This document shows positions 7,217 through 15,376 of a DNA stretch of 33,527 nt, one piece after another. Both the position numbers and the translations under genes were made by a program. Within the stretch, counting starts at the first letter, position 1. Every line of letters begins with the position of its first letter. A model generated the notes under the pieces. It searched no databases. It had not been told where the DNA came from and saw only the letters and a program-made list of their open reading frames with translations. Source of the DNA: Candidatus Sumerlaeota bacterium (GTDB lineage: Bacteria > Sumerlaeota > Sumerlaeia > JADFCT01); the NCBI GenBank assembly GCA_026398575.1, contig JAPLSP010000094.1, positions 1 through 33,527 of the forward strand, given 5' to 3'.

Positions 7217-7696
7217 ATGCCTTCCAAAAAAAAACAGGAATCCAGTGACGGACGAGTCATCGCCACGAACCGGCGGGCGTGGCATGACTACTTTGTCGAG
7301 CGGTCAATCGAGGTCGGCATCGAACTGCGCGGCACGGAAGTCAAATCGCTGCGCGAGGGCAAGGCCAGCCTGGTTGACAGCTTTGCCGTCGCCGATAAAG
7401 GCGAGATCTGGGTCCATGACATCCACATCCCTCCATACACGCAAGGCAACCGCTGGAACGTGGACGCCAAGCGCCCGCGCCGCCTGCTGCTGCATCGCGC
7501 CGAGATCAACAAACTCATCGGCGCCGCCAGCCAGAGCGGCTATACGCTGATCCCCCTGCGCTTTTACTTCAATGATCGCAACCGCGCCAAAATAGAATTG
7601 GGCCTCTGCCGCGGCAAGCGCGCCTACGACAAACGCCAGGCCATCAAAGAACGCGATGAACGCCGCGAGCAGCAGCGGGAAATGAGAGACAGATAA
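7217..7696 (+). CDS. smpB: SsrA (tmRNA)-binding protein SmpB
   Basis: The 159-residue product binds tmRNA and brings it to stalled ribosomes for trans-translation. The conserved sequence runs through IATNRRAWHDYFVE, GIELRGTEVKSLREGKASL, the DIHIPPYTQGN loop, KLIG, LIPLRFYF and the C-terminal GKRAYDKRQAIKERD, which is followed by the basic tail. Length is normal. Residue 22 is Trp where Arg or Lys is more usual. The start lacks a strong Shine-Dalgarno sequence. The gene ends 14 nt from a convergent gene. No ssrA gene is visible in the window. Confidence 0.96.
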   Translation: MPSKKKQESSDGRVIATNRRAWHDYFVERSIEVGIELRGTEVKSLREGKASLVDSFAVADKGEIWVHDIHIPPYTQGNRWNVDAKRPRRLLLHRAEINKLIGAASQSGYTLIPLRFYFNDRNRAKIELGLCRGKRAYDKRQAIKERDERREQQREMRDR

Positions 7697-7710
7697 TCGG
7701 ACGGCTGGAT

Positions 7711-8655
7711 TTACCGCAGGTCGGCTTTGAAGCGAAACGCCGGCTTGCCGGTTACGTCGGCGCTTGTAATGGTGAGACACCAGTATTGCTCAATGTGTTC
7801 GATGACGAGGTCCGTTCCGCGGAAATGCGAAACCTGCGGGCGCATCGTGTGGCAATACATTGTATCCGTCATATCCCGCATCAGCATCACGTTCTGGCCT
7901 TTCTTCACCATCGCGCGAATGGCAAAAGGCCGATTCATGATACACATATTGGTGTGCACGCCCATGATGACGACGTTGTCAATATCGCGCTGGCGCATGA
8001 GATTGTAGGCTTGATCGTTGTCCGTGATCGCGTCGCCTTCCATGATTTCTATTGTTTCGATCTGGCGGCTCCAGGCGCGGCCTACTTTGCATTTGGATTC
8101 GCAATCGCATCCGGCGTCGGAATGATCTATCGGAAACGGCCCCTCTTTCACAAGACCCAATGGATAGCCGTCTTTCTGAACCGGCGTTCGGGGCTGGGCT
8201 TTGGGAGCGGCCATCGCCATGAGACGCTGAGAGGCGCTGGTATAGAAGCTCATGGTTTCGCTGGGCGCGTGGATGATGAGGACGCCGCGCGCGCGCAGAG
8301 CTGTAACGACTTCATTCATGCGCGGCGCCATCTCCGCGACGCGCTCCGTCGCGCCTTTGCACCAGTGCATGTTCCACATATCGCAGATAATCACGGCGGT
8401 CTTTTTTGGGTCCCAGGATACTTTTTCTTCCACGGATTTGAATTCGCCGGCGCCGGGAGATATGGCGATGCGCTTGCGGGCGGTGAGAATCAGCGGTTTG
8501 CCAAAGCCGGCTGATTCGCGAATAAAGGCGGGCCACTTTGCGTCATCAGGACGCGTGGCGGATATGCTATCTTGAGCAAAATTCTTCATGGCGGACAAAA
8601 GGAAGACTCCTGCCAGCGCATAGATAAAATTATGAATGGCAAAATTGCTTTTCAC
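7711..8655 (-). CDS. Secreted isochorismatase-family cysteine hydrolase
   Basis: The 314-residue product belongs to the isochorismatase/nicotinamidase-like cysteine hydrolases. The catalytic Asp is Asp92 in the VIICDMWN motif, and the nucleophile is Cys238 in NVVIMGVHTNMCIMNR. A hydrophobic N-terminal segment (residues about 8-26) predicts export. It is much longer than the usual 180-200 residues; the insert includes a Cys cluster (Cys183, Cys185, Cys189) that could bind metal or form disulfides. The start codon is GTG (complement of 8653-8655) with GAGG about 9 nt upstream; the next Met (residue 23) would remove the signal peptide. Similar exported members occur in planctomycete-like bacteria. 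The substrate is unknown. It follows tonB on the same strand by 55 nt but is separated by a heptamer array. Confidence 0.82.
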   Translation of the reverse strand: MKSNFAIHNFIYALAGVFLLSAMKNFAQDSISATRPDDAKWPAFIRESAGFGKPLILTARKRIAISPGAGEFKSVEEKVSWDPKKTAVIICDMWNMHWCKGATERVAEMAPRMNEVVTALRARGVLIIHAPSETMSFYTSASQRLMAMAAPKAQPRTPVQKDGYPLGLVKEGPFPIDHSDAGCDCESKCKVGRAWSRQIETIEIMEGDAITDNDQAYNLMRQRDIDNVVIMGVHTNMCIMNRPFAIRAMVKKGQNVMLMRDMTDTMYCHTMRPQVSHFRGTDLVIEHIEQYWCLTITSADVTGKPAFRFKADLR

Positions 8656-8665
8656 TCAAACAAAC

Positions 8666-8693
8666 CTCAAATCTCAAATCTCAAATCTCAGAT
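8666..8693. repeat. Heptamer array CTCAAAT x4
   Basis: Three perfect copies of CTCAAAT and one variant (CTCAGAT) run head to tail. On the sense strand of the neighbouring minus-strand genes this reads ATTTGAG repeats. The array starts 10 nt upstream of the GTG start of the hydrolase gene and lies 17 nt past the tonB stop codon. Confidence 0.9.
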
Positions 8694-8710
8694 TCAAAAT
8701 CTTAAGCCTT

Positions 8711-9673
8711 CTATTGCTGCCCGCCAAAATCAAAGGTTACCGTAAGCCGCAGTATGTTTTCCTTGACGGTTTCTGGAAGCGGCGGCAGATGCTCGGTATC
8801 CTTGAGCGCTTTGACGGCATAATCATTGAGGGTTGAGTCGCCTGAAGACCGCAGCACTTGGATATCCGAGATTAAGCCTGCGCGATTGATGGTGAATACG
8901 AGCTCGCAGGTCACGCCAGGCTTGGTCATGCTCTTGGGCAGTTTGAAGGCATCGAGAATTTTTGCCAGAGAATTCTGCACCCACCATGCATCCAACAGTA
9001 TGGCGTTGGGGTCGTTGACGCCGCCGGCGCCTGGCAATCCATTTCCAGTGTTTCCCTGCGAATTGCCGAATGAAATGGCGCTTGAGGCTCCGGTTCCCGG
9101 CTTGCCGGCGCCTGGTTGGTTCGCGGTGGTCGGCGCCGGTGTGGCGCGGTTGGGAAGAGCGTTAGCATCCGGCCGGACTGGAGCCTGCGCAACTTCTTTG
9201 ATAGTCCGCGCTTCGGGTGGAACAGGCGGCGCCCATGTTGGGGCAGGAGTTGGCGTAACCTTTTTCGGATCCGCCGTGGCCTTGGCTATTACCTTTGAGG
9301 GCTGGGGAGGAGTGGCGGTTGCGGCTGGTGTAGCCGTTTTCTTAATAGCCGGCGTTGGGTCCTTCGTTTTTGGCGTCGCTGTTTTTGCCGGCTCTTTTGC
9401 TGGTTGAGGAACGGCTATGGTTGGCTTGGGAGTCGCAGGCTTTATAACGGAATTTGTCGCGGCCGGCTTGGGTGTTCCTGGAATGGAAACATTATTTCCA
9501 TTGGAATTGCCGCCTCGATTGCCAGGCTCGTTGTTCGGAGGCCCATTGACGGGTCGGATTGTCATGGGAGGCGGTAATAACTTTGCAGGCGCGGATTGAA
9601 TCTGGGACACCGCTGCAATCAACAGGAAAATCAACGCATGAACGCCGGCCGAATAGCAAGTAAGTTTGAACAT
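8711..9673 (-). CDS. TonB/TolA-like energy transducer
   Basis: The 320-residue product has one N-terminal transmembrane segment (about residues 7-25). A long Pro/Thr/Ala/Lys-rich periplasm-spanning linker follows, then a C-terminal TonB-type domain (from about residue 235: LDAFKLPKSM, CELVFTINRAGLISDIQVLRSSG, LPPLPETVKENILRLTVTFDF). It would link ExbB/ExbD proton flow to the outer membrane. A strong GAAGGAGGAT precedes the ATG. It is the last gene of parA-parB-exbB-exbD-tonB. Its order after ExbB/ExbD-like genes also fits TolQ-TolR-TolA; no tolB or pal follows, so TonB and TolA cannot be told apart from context. Confidence 0.82.
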   Translation of the reverse strand: MFKLTCYSAGVHALIFLLIAAVSQIQSAPAKLLPPPMTIRPVNGPPNNEPGNRGGNSNGNNVSIPGTPKPAATNSVIKPATPKPTIAVPQPAKEPAKTATPKTKDPTPAIKKTATPAATATPPQPSKVIAKATADPKKVTPTPAPTWAPPVPPEARTIKEVAQAPVRPDANALPNRATPAPTTANQPGAGKPGTGASSAISFGNSQGNTGNGLPGAGGVNDPNAILLDAWWVQNSLAKILDAFKLPKSMTKPGVTCELVFTINRAGLISDIQVLRSSGDSTLNDYAVKALKDTEHLPPLPETVKENILRLTVTFDFGGQQ

Positions 9674-9718
9674 GGCTGTGATCCTCCTTCATGAGAGCGC
9701 GAGACAACCATCGTTCCG

Positions 9719-10159
9719 CTATGGGCGGTCCGGCGAAACATCCGTTTCCAGTGCGACGCTCTGAATCCCCGCCGCCTGCACCGTGCCGATCACTCTTAGC
9801 AAAACTTCGGATTGCTCTCGCTTATCGCAAGCGATAATCACGTCCAATTTTGGATTACCTGCCCGGCGGTCTTGCAAGTGTTTTTTTAGGTCTTTGTAGT
9901 CCAGCCGCTTTGTGTCCACCGTAATCATTGGTTCCCGCTCTTTTTGCGTCCGATTCTGTATAGAGATCATGACAGGCTTATTGCTTGTGCTCAATGCCTT
10001 GGCTTGTTCATCTATTTTTGCGAGCTCAAGCTGAATTCCACTATTCAGGCTCGGCGCGACCATCATAAAGCAAACCAAAAGAATGAAAGTAACGTCAAGA
10101 AGCGACGTTAAATTCATATTCGATACTACTTCAAGTTCCCGGCGTTTATGGCGGCGCAT
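9719..10159 (-). CDS. ExbD/TolR-family biopolymer transport protein
   Basis: The 146-residue product is the single-span partner of the ExbB/TolQ proton channel. It starts RRHKRRELEVVSNMN, then the transmembrane segment SLLDVTFILLVCFMMVAPSL with the family's membrane Asp (LLDV), followed by a periplasmic domain ending in the VIGTVQAAGIQSVAL helix typical of ExbD. The frame is open far upstream, but only the ATG at 10157-10159 makes sense: it has GGGAGG overlapping the end of exbB and gives the normal family length. It lies 2 nt after the exbB stop codon, so the two are co-translated. Confidence 0.92.
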   Translation of the reverse strand: MRRHKRRELEVVSNMNLTSLLDVTFILLVCFMMVAPSLNSGIQLELAKIDEQAKALSTSNKPVMISIQNRTQKEREPMITVDTKRLDYKDLKKHLQDRRAGNPKLDVIIACDKREQSEVLLRVIGTVQAAGIQSVALETDVSPDRP

Positions 10160-10161
10160 AA

Positions 10162-10923
10162 TCAGCCTCCCAAGATTTGCTTCTGGACGATGTTCGAAAT
10201 TTCCAGCGCAAAGCCATCCATCCTGCCAAGCAAGCTCTGGATAGAGTGAGTAAAATAGTTGTAACTGACAACCGCAGGAATAGCAGCAACCAAACCAGCA
10301 ATAGTCGCCGTCAGAGCGGTGGCCAGGCCTGGGGCGATCACCGCCAAGCTGGCGGAGGAATAATTCGCCAAGGATTGGAAAACCCCAAGAATTCCCCAAA
10401 CAGTTCCCAAAAGCCCGATGAATGGACAGACCGAGGAAGTTGTGGCGAGAAAAATGAGCCATGACTCCAAATAACTGATTTCTTGCGAGATCGTTCTTTC
10501 ATGCACACGCTCGAGACTGACCTTGGCAACTTCAAGACGATTGCTGATTCCGCCCGCCGCCGCGGATTTGAACCAATTCTCCGTTTGGACTTCCAAAAAA
10601 GTTTCACGCGCAATACGAGCCAGAGGGCTATCTGGGAAAGAGCTTGCGTACCTGAAAGCGTCTTCCAACTTGCCTGACTTGGCGCATAAAGCCGTGAATT
10701 TGGCTGTTTGCTTGAGCGCTTGGCGAATATGCAGCCATTTATATGCTATAATCGCCCAGGAAACGATCGAAAACAGGCAAAGAACAATCAAGCAGATCTT
10801 GCCAACAAAATCGCATTCTTTTACCGCATGAACCACATCCACCCCAAACCAAGGGCGACCAGCGGGAGTTTGAATGAGAAAAGGAGAGTAAAACAACCGC
10901 TCAAACAAATTATACATATTCAT
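10162..10923 (-). CDS. MotA/TolQ/ExbB proton-channel family protein
   Basis: The 253-residue inner-membrane protein has an N-terminal transmembrane segment (around CLIVLCLFSIVSWAIIAY). The C-terminal MotA/TolQ/ExbB domain has two further segments, including FLATTSSVCPFIGLLGTVWG and the TALTATIAGLVAAIPAVVSYNYF helix. With the ExbD/TolR product it forms a proton-driven stator complex. The gene starts 11 nt after the parB stop codon without a strong Shine-Dalgarno sequence and continues into exbD. It is either ExbB or TolQ; its position behind parAB would favour a role in envelope constriction and division (Tol), but this is inference. Confidence 0.92.
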   Translation of the reverse strand: MNMYNLFERLFYSPFLIQTPAGRPWFGVDVVHAVKECDFVGKICLIVLCLFSIVSWAIIAYKWLHIRQALKQTAKFTALCAKSGKLEDAFRYASSFPDSPLARIARETFLEVQTENWFKSAAAGGISNRLEVAKVSLERVHERTISQEISYLESWLIFLATTSSVCPFIGLLGTVWGILGVFQSLANYSSASLAVIAPGLATALTATIAGLVAAIPAVVSYNYFTHSIQSLLGRMDGFALEISNIVQKQILGG

Positions 10924-10934
10924 GAGTTCGCTTT

Positions 10935-11882
10935 CTATTTGAGATTATCAGATTCCACATCAAGTATGAGCAATATGCGATCCAGATCATCCAAAGACAA
11001 ATAGCTGATTTCGATTCTTCCTTGAGTGGCAGTTGTAGGCTTGATCCGCGAAATTGCGCCCAAGGCTTCGGTTAGCCTGTCTTCAAGCGCTTTGATCTGC
11101 GGATCAACAGGCTGAGGACTTTTCGTAACAGGAGGTTTTGGCTCGGAGAGACGGCGCGCCAGCTGCTCGGCTCCACGCACCGACAAATCCTCCGCAAGAA
11201 TCGCTTTATGAAGACGATTTTGCCTTTCGGTTGAATCCAAGGATAGAATCGCCCGCGCATGACCGGCGGAAATTCTCCCAGCCTCGATATCGCGCTGGAT
11301 CGCCGTTGGCAGCTTCAGGAGACGAAGCGCATTGACCACCGTCGTGCGCGCCTTGCCGACCTGCTGCGCGATCGTTTCATGGGAAAGATTATACTTTGTG
11401 ACTAGCGCATGATAGGCACGAGCTTCTTCCATGGCGTTCAGGTCTTCGCGCTGGAGGTTTTCGATGAGCGCGATTTCCAGCTGTTGTTGACTCGTAATAT
11501 CCTCAACAATCACTGGTACCGTATCGAGCCCAGCGATTTTCGCGGCCCTGAAGCGACGTTCGCCTGCTACTAATTGATAGCGAGAGCCGATTTTCTTAAC
11601 AAGAAGCGGCTGAAGAACACCATGGACTCGGATAGAGGCGGCTAATTCCTCCAGCCGTTCATCGTCGAAATATTGCCTGGGCTGACTTGGATTAGGATCT
11701 ACCAGCGATAATGGCGCCATTTGGACCATTAACGAAGTCTTGCCTGGCGTGCCATCATCAGATCTGCTATCAGGCGCTTGGGGTACCGGCATTTGTGGAG
11801 TCTGAGGCTGTTGCGGCTGTGTTCTCACCGGTATTAGCGCTCCGATTCCCTTCCCCAATGCCTTCCTTTTCTCCGCTGCCAT
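10935..11882 (-). CDS. parB: Chromosome-partitioning protein ParB
   Basis: The 315-residue product is a ParB/Spo0J CTPase clamp that loads at parS. The N-terminal ParA-interaction box is present (KRKALGKGIGALIP, residues 5-18). The ParB/Srx core contains the GERRFRAA CTP-binding motif, the HTH segment SHETIAQQVGKARTTVVNAL contacts parS, and a C-terminal dimerisation segment follows. The start is supported by AGGAG about 7 nt upstream. It overlaps the parA 3' end by 113 nt in another frame. Its perfect parS lies upstream of parA. The gene is followed at 11 nt by exbB/tolQ. Confidence 0.95.
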   Translation of the reverse strand: MAAEKRKALGKGIGALIPVRTQPQQPQTPQMPVPQAPDSRSDDGTPGKTSLMVQMAPLSLVDPNPSQPRQYFDDERLEELAASIRVHGVLQPLLVKKIGSRYQLVAGERRFRAAKIAGLDTVPVIVEDITSQQQLEIALIENLQREDLNAMEEARAYHALVTKYNLSHETIAQQVGKARTTVVNALRLLKLPTAIQRDIEAGRISAGHARAILSLDSTERQNRLHKAILAEDLSVRGAEQLARRLSEPKPPVTKSPQPVDPQIKALEDRLTEALGAISRIKPTTATQGRIEISYLSLDDLDRILLILDVESDNLK

Positions 11883-12633
11883 CGGTTATCTCCTGACATA
11901 GACGAATATAAGCTTGAGAACCTGGAGATTTGAAATCATATAGAATGATCGGCTTTCCAAAGCTGGGGGCTTCACTGATACGAATATTACGGGGTATTAT
12001 TGTCCTGAATACTTTTTCTTTGAAAAAGGAACGAGCTTCATCCGCTACCTGGCCCGAGAGGTTGGTTCGGACGTCAAACATCGTTAAAAGCACATCTACT
12101 TTGGACAAGCCTGGGTTGAGATTATTTTTTACGCGCTCAATCGTATCCAGCAACAAAGAAATTCCTTCGAGCGCATAGTATTCGCATTGGAGAGGAATGA
12201 TCACGCGATCTGCGGCACAGAGCGCATTGATCGTCAATAATCCCAGACTCGGTGGAACATCAATCAGGCAATATTGGTACTGCTGAACATGATCTTTTAT
12301 CGCCTCTTTCAATTTATTATGCCTATTGGGAACATCAACCAATTCAACTTCAGCGCCAATCAACGCAATATTGGCTGGCAAACAATCAAGTTGCTCCAAT
12401 TCCGTATGAAGGAGGATGCTTTCGAAAGCATCATTGCCCAGGATCAGATCATAAACAGTCTTAGGCGCTTTGTTTTTTTCGATTCCCAAGCCGCTGGTGG
12501 CATTTCCTTGAGGATCGCAATCAATCAATAGGACTTTTTTCTTGGCTGCAGCCAGACATGCCGACAAGTTTACGGCCGTCGTTGTTTTTCCAACGCCTCC
12601 TTTCTGATTCGCTATGGCAATGATTTGAGTCAT
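11770..12633 (-). CDS. parA: Chromosome-partitioning ATPase ParA/Soj
   Basis: The 287-residue product is a deviant Walker-A partition ATPase. The motif KGGVGKTTT begins at residue 11, the Walker A' DCDPQGNATSG segment follows, and Walker B is in the CLIDVPPSLG stretch. It binds DNA non-specifically and is stimulated by ParB. Chromosomal Soj proteins usually end soon after the YIRLCQEI-type helix; here a polar, Ser/Thr/Gly/Asn-rich tail of about 38 residues continues into the parB coding sequence. AAGGGGA precedes the ATG. A perfect parS lies about 90 nt upstream of the start. Confidence 0.95.
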   Translation of the reverse strand: MTQIIAIANQKGGVGKTTTAVNLSACLAAAKKKVLLIDCDPQGNATSGLGIEKNKAPKTVYDLILGNDAFESILLHTELEQLDCLPANIALIGAEVELVDVPNRHNKLKEAIKDHVQQYQYCLIDVPPSLGLLTINALCAADRVIIPLQCEYYALEGISLLLDTIERVKNNLNPGLSKVDVLLTMFDVRTNLSGQVADEARSFFKEKVFRTIIPRNIRISEAPSFGKPIILYDFKSPGSQAYIRLCQEITDGSGEKEGIGEGNRSANTGENTAATASDSTNAGTPSA

Positions 12634-12719
12634 CTATAGAGTCCCCTTAACGATGGGCATGATTTTTCTAGCGCGGTGGCTTTACGGAGACTTGATTCCG
12701 AGTCTGTGGGGCGGCGCGT

Positions 12720-12735
12720 TGTTTCACGTGAAACA
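12720..12735. promoter_or_regulatory. parS centromere site (TGTTTCACGTGAAACA)
   Basis: A perfect 16-bp palindrome identical to the bacterial consensus parS bound by ParB/Spo0J lies between parA and the divergent M23 gene. ParB loads here and spreads. parS sites cluster near the replication origin in most bacteria, so this locus is probably origin-proximal. It is the only perfect copy I found in the window. Confidence 0.96.
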
Positions 12736-12881
12736 CGCCACAGAAAGCAAAATACAAAGACGCGCAACTCATAGATTGACTTCCGGGCGAATTCAAGGCT
12801 AAAAATCCCCTCAATAACGTTTATTAGAGTTTGCCTGCCATTTTGCCAGCAAAACCAACATTTTTCAAGAGAGGCTTTTTT

Positions 12882-14282
12882 ATGCGATCCTCATTCTATC
12901 ACTCTTGTTTAATATTCATTGCTTCATTTGTTCTGCTCACTGCTTCTGCCCTGCATGGAAAAGATGCTGGCTATAATACGATAGATGCATGCATAAAGAG
13001 CAAAGAATATGATGCCGCCATCAAACTCATAGATGAACGGATTGTATTGGAAGCGCAGTCCGAGGCTTTGCTCTATCGAAAATCCGTCTGCTTCTATCAT
13101 CAGAAATCCATTGATAAAGCCGGTGAGATGATTGGCAGTCTTCTTTCCCTGAATTCAAAAGAACCTGCGTATTATAACCTTGCCGGCGCTATTTTGCTGC
13201 AGCAAGAAGATTTTTCTGAAGCAATCACATGCTTTTATAAGAGTCTGAAAATAAATTCCAACGATCCCGATGTTTGGATGAATCTGAGCTATACCATGCG
13301 CAGAAGGCTTTATGCTCCTCCAATCTCCAAGTACCTGGCAGTGCTTGGCAAGCAATTCGATAAAAATCTCGGTTACAAAATAATGATGGCCGAATTCGAT
13401 CTGTCATTCAATCGCCCGTCCAGTTTCCAAAAAATCCTTTCCGAAGTAAGCGATGAGCAGATTGCAGAACCATATCTTAAGAGACTATCCCTTTATGCCA
13501 GGCAATGGAGCGATATCAAACTGGACAGAAGCTTGTTATTAAAGATTAAACTGAAGACTGGAGAAAATGATGGCATTCAGAATTTGATTAGCAATGACGA
13601 AACATGCCTGAGATTGATCGAACAGCTAAAAGATTCAAGGAAGTCAACAGCTGCGGACATGACCTCGAAGGATAATGCTCCTCAATCTAACAACGCCTCG
13701 CGTTTCATTCCTCAACTTTCTACCAGCCCTATTAATCCTTCTCCCAATGAAGAGTCACTCCCTTCATCTGCTCTTTATCACCTTCCGTTTCCTTATGCGG
13801 AAGCAAGATGTTGTGCTCAAAGCGTTTCTGTTGGATCGCACGAAAGCAGGATGCAATATGCAGTGGACTTCTATCTCAAGCCTGGTACTCCGGTTTGCGC
13901 AGCTCGCTCAGGGCAGGTGGTCAGCCTATGTCAAAGCAACGAACCTCAAAACTATACAGATTATGGGGCGATGATCGTCATTGCGCATACTGGAGGCGAG
14001 TATTCCAGATATTTTCACCTCGCTGAAAACTCAATAAAAGTTAAGATTGGACAATCGGTAAAGTTTGGTCAAATAATTGCGCTTGCTGGTCTAACATCAG
14101 TAACGCGTTATCCTGTGCTTCATTTTGAGGTGGCGAAGCAAACAATTTGGTGGAACATACTCATGCCACCGCCATATATCTCATGGAAGAGCATTCCGTT
14201 TAAGTTCTCAGAACTATCGGAAATGAAAGAAGAATTAGGCGTGCCAATTGCAAATAGGTGGTACGTCAGCAAAAATGAATAA
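12882..14282 (+). CDS. Secreted TPR protein with degenerate M23 (LytM-like) domain
   Basis: The 466-residue product has a signal peptide (hydrophobic residues about 8-25, cleavage near ALHG) and a TPR-like helical region (roughly residues 35-150). A Ser/Asn-rich linker leads to a C-terminal M23/LytM-like domain from about residue 310. In active LytM enzymes zinc is held by HxxxD and the second His of HxH. Here the first ligand is Gln325 (Asp329 is kept), and the first His of HxH is Val412 (VLHF, His414 kept); His379 in RYFHL is present. It is therefore likely an inactive amidase activator or glycan-binding protein, in the style of EnvC/NlpD. The start at 12882 is chosen for its GAGAGG and for the signal peptide; the open frame begins 17 codons earlier. 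Confidence 0.8.
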   Translation: MRSSFYHSCLIFIASFVLLTASALHGKDAGYNTIDACIKSKEYDAAIKLIDERIVLEAQSEALLYRKSVCFYHQKSIDKAGEMIGSLLSLNSKEPAYYNLAGAILLQQEDFSEAITCFYKSLKINSNDPDVWMNLSYTMRRRLYAPPISKYLAVLGKQFDKNLGYKIMMAEFDLSFNRPSSFQKILSEVSDEQIAEPYLKRLSLYARQWSDIKLDRSLLLKIKLKTGENDGIQNLISNDETCLRLIEQLKDSRKSTAADMTSKDNAPQSNNASRFIPQLSTSPINPSPNEESLPSSALYHLPFPYAEARCCAQSVSVGSHESRMQYAVDFYLKPGTPVCAARSGQVVSLCQSNEPQNYTDYGAMIVIAHTGGEYSRYFHLAENSIKVKIGQSVKFGQIIALAGLTSVTRYPVLHFEVAKQTIWWNILMPPPYISWKSIPFKFSELSEMKEELGVPIANRWYVSKNE

Positions 14283-14323
14283 ATTTTCGACAATTTTTTA
14301 TATTGTATATTATGTGCTATTTT

Positions 14324-15376
14324 TTAGTCTATTAAATCTAGTTTATTAAGCTTTTTGTCTATTATATCTAATTCTATCAAAATCTCAGATCGGTTAATAT
14401 TTATGTCATCAAAGCCGCCTGCCTTGATGATATAGCTGCATATTTCATAGCCGCATTTAGTCCTTGATATGAATTCTTTCAATGACTGGAATCCTCCCCC
14501 TTCTTTCCTGGCATCTAAAATCCTCTGTATCATTACCTCCGACATATTTTTTATGTTTCGCAACCCTATTCGGATCCATCCCTGTGCTTTCGATCTTTCT
14601 CCTTCAGTAGGATTATCCGGATTCAATTCCATTTCTGTTTTTGCCGTGCAATCTGCCAGGCTTTCGTTGACGCTGGGCTGCAATACCCTCAATCCCATTC
14701 GCCACGCCTCAGAGACATAAGCCCCAGCGGAATAGAATCCGCCGCCATTGGAAATGACCGCTGCCAGAAATTCGGCGGGATAGTGCGCCTTGAGCCATGC
14801 CACCTGAAATGACAGCACTGCAAAAGCCGCTGAATGCCCTTTGCAAAAAGAATATCCTGAAAAGGACTCTATCTGCCGCCAAATCTCTTCCGCTTCTTCG
14901 TCATCTATGCCTTTTCGCAGGCAGGAGTCCTTAAATCGGTCAGCCAATTCCTTCAGGTTCTCATGTCCGCGCGTTTTTCCGGACATGGCCCGGCGCATCA
15001 AATCGGCGTCGGCCAGCGTCAGCCCGCCGATCTCATGCGCGACTTTGATGACGTCTTCCTGGTAAATCATGATGCCAAATGTTTCATCCAGCAGGCGCCG
15101 CATTTGTGGCGATTCATCGCGCCCGCGATCGGGGTTTCGATATCGCCTCAAAAACTCCTGCATCATACCAGACTCGGCGACGCCCGGGCGAATGATGGAG
15201 CTGGCGGCAACGACATCGCGGTAGGATTCGCATTTCATGCGGGCGAACAATCCGCGCATCGCAGGGCTTTCGATGTAGAAACAGCCGATGGTCTGTCCCG
15301 TGCGAATGATCATGCGCGCGCCGGGATCTTTTTCGAGGCGCTCCAGATCGTCCAAGATATCCAAATCATTATTCAT
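14324..15376 (-). pseudogene. DNA polymerase III alpha (DnaE-type) fragment lacking the catalytic palm
   Basis: The 350-residue product aligns with the part of DnaE-type replicative polymerases after the palm. It holds GQTIGCFYIESPAMRGLF, the RPG element, GIMIYQEDVIKVAHEIGG, ADLMRRAMSGK, and the very conserved GYSFCKGHSAAFAVLSFQ with KAHYPAEFLAAVISN. It ends at the AGGFD-type helix. The N-terminal PHP domain and the palm with the catalytic Asp residues are missing, as is the C-terminal OB/tau-binding region (a whole DnaE has about 1000-1200 residues). The ATG at 15376 overlaps the lnt stop codon by 8 nt. The last 20 codons are unusually AT-rich. No in-frame stops occur over 350 residues, so truncation is recent or the fragment is retained. 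Confidence 0.75.

Noticed and set aside
8660..8700. CRISPR-like array
   Set aside because: The repeats are 7 bp, contiguous and without spacers; the same holds for the other heptamer arrays, and no cas gene is present.
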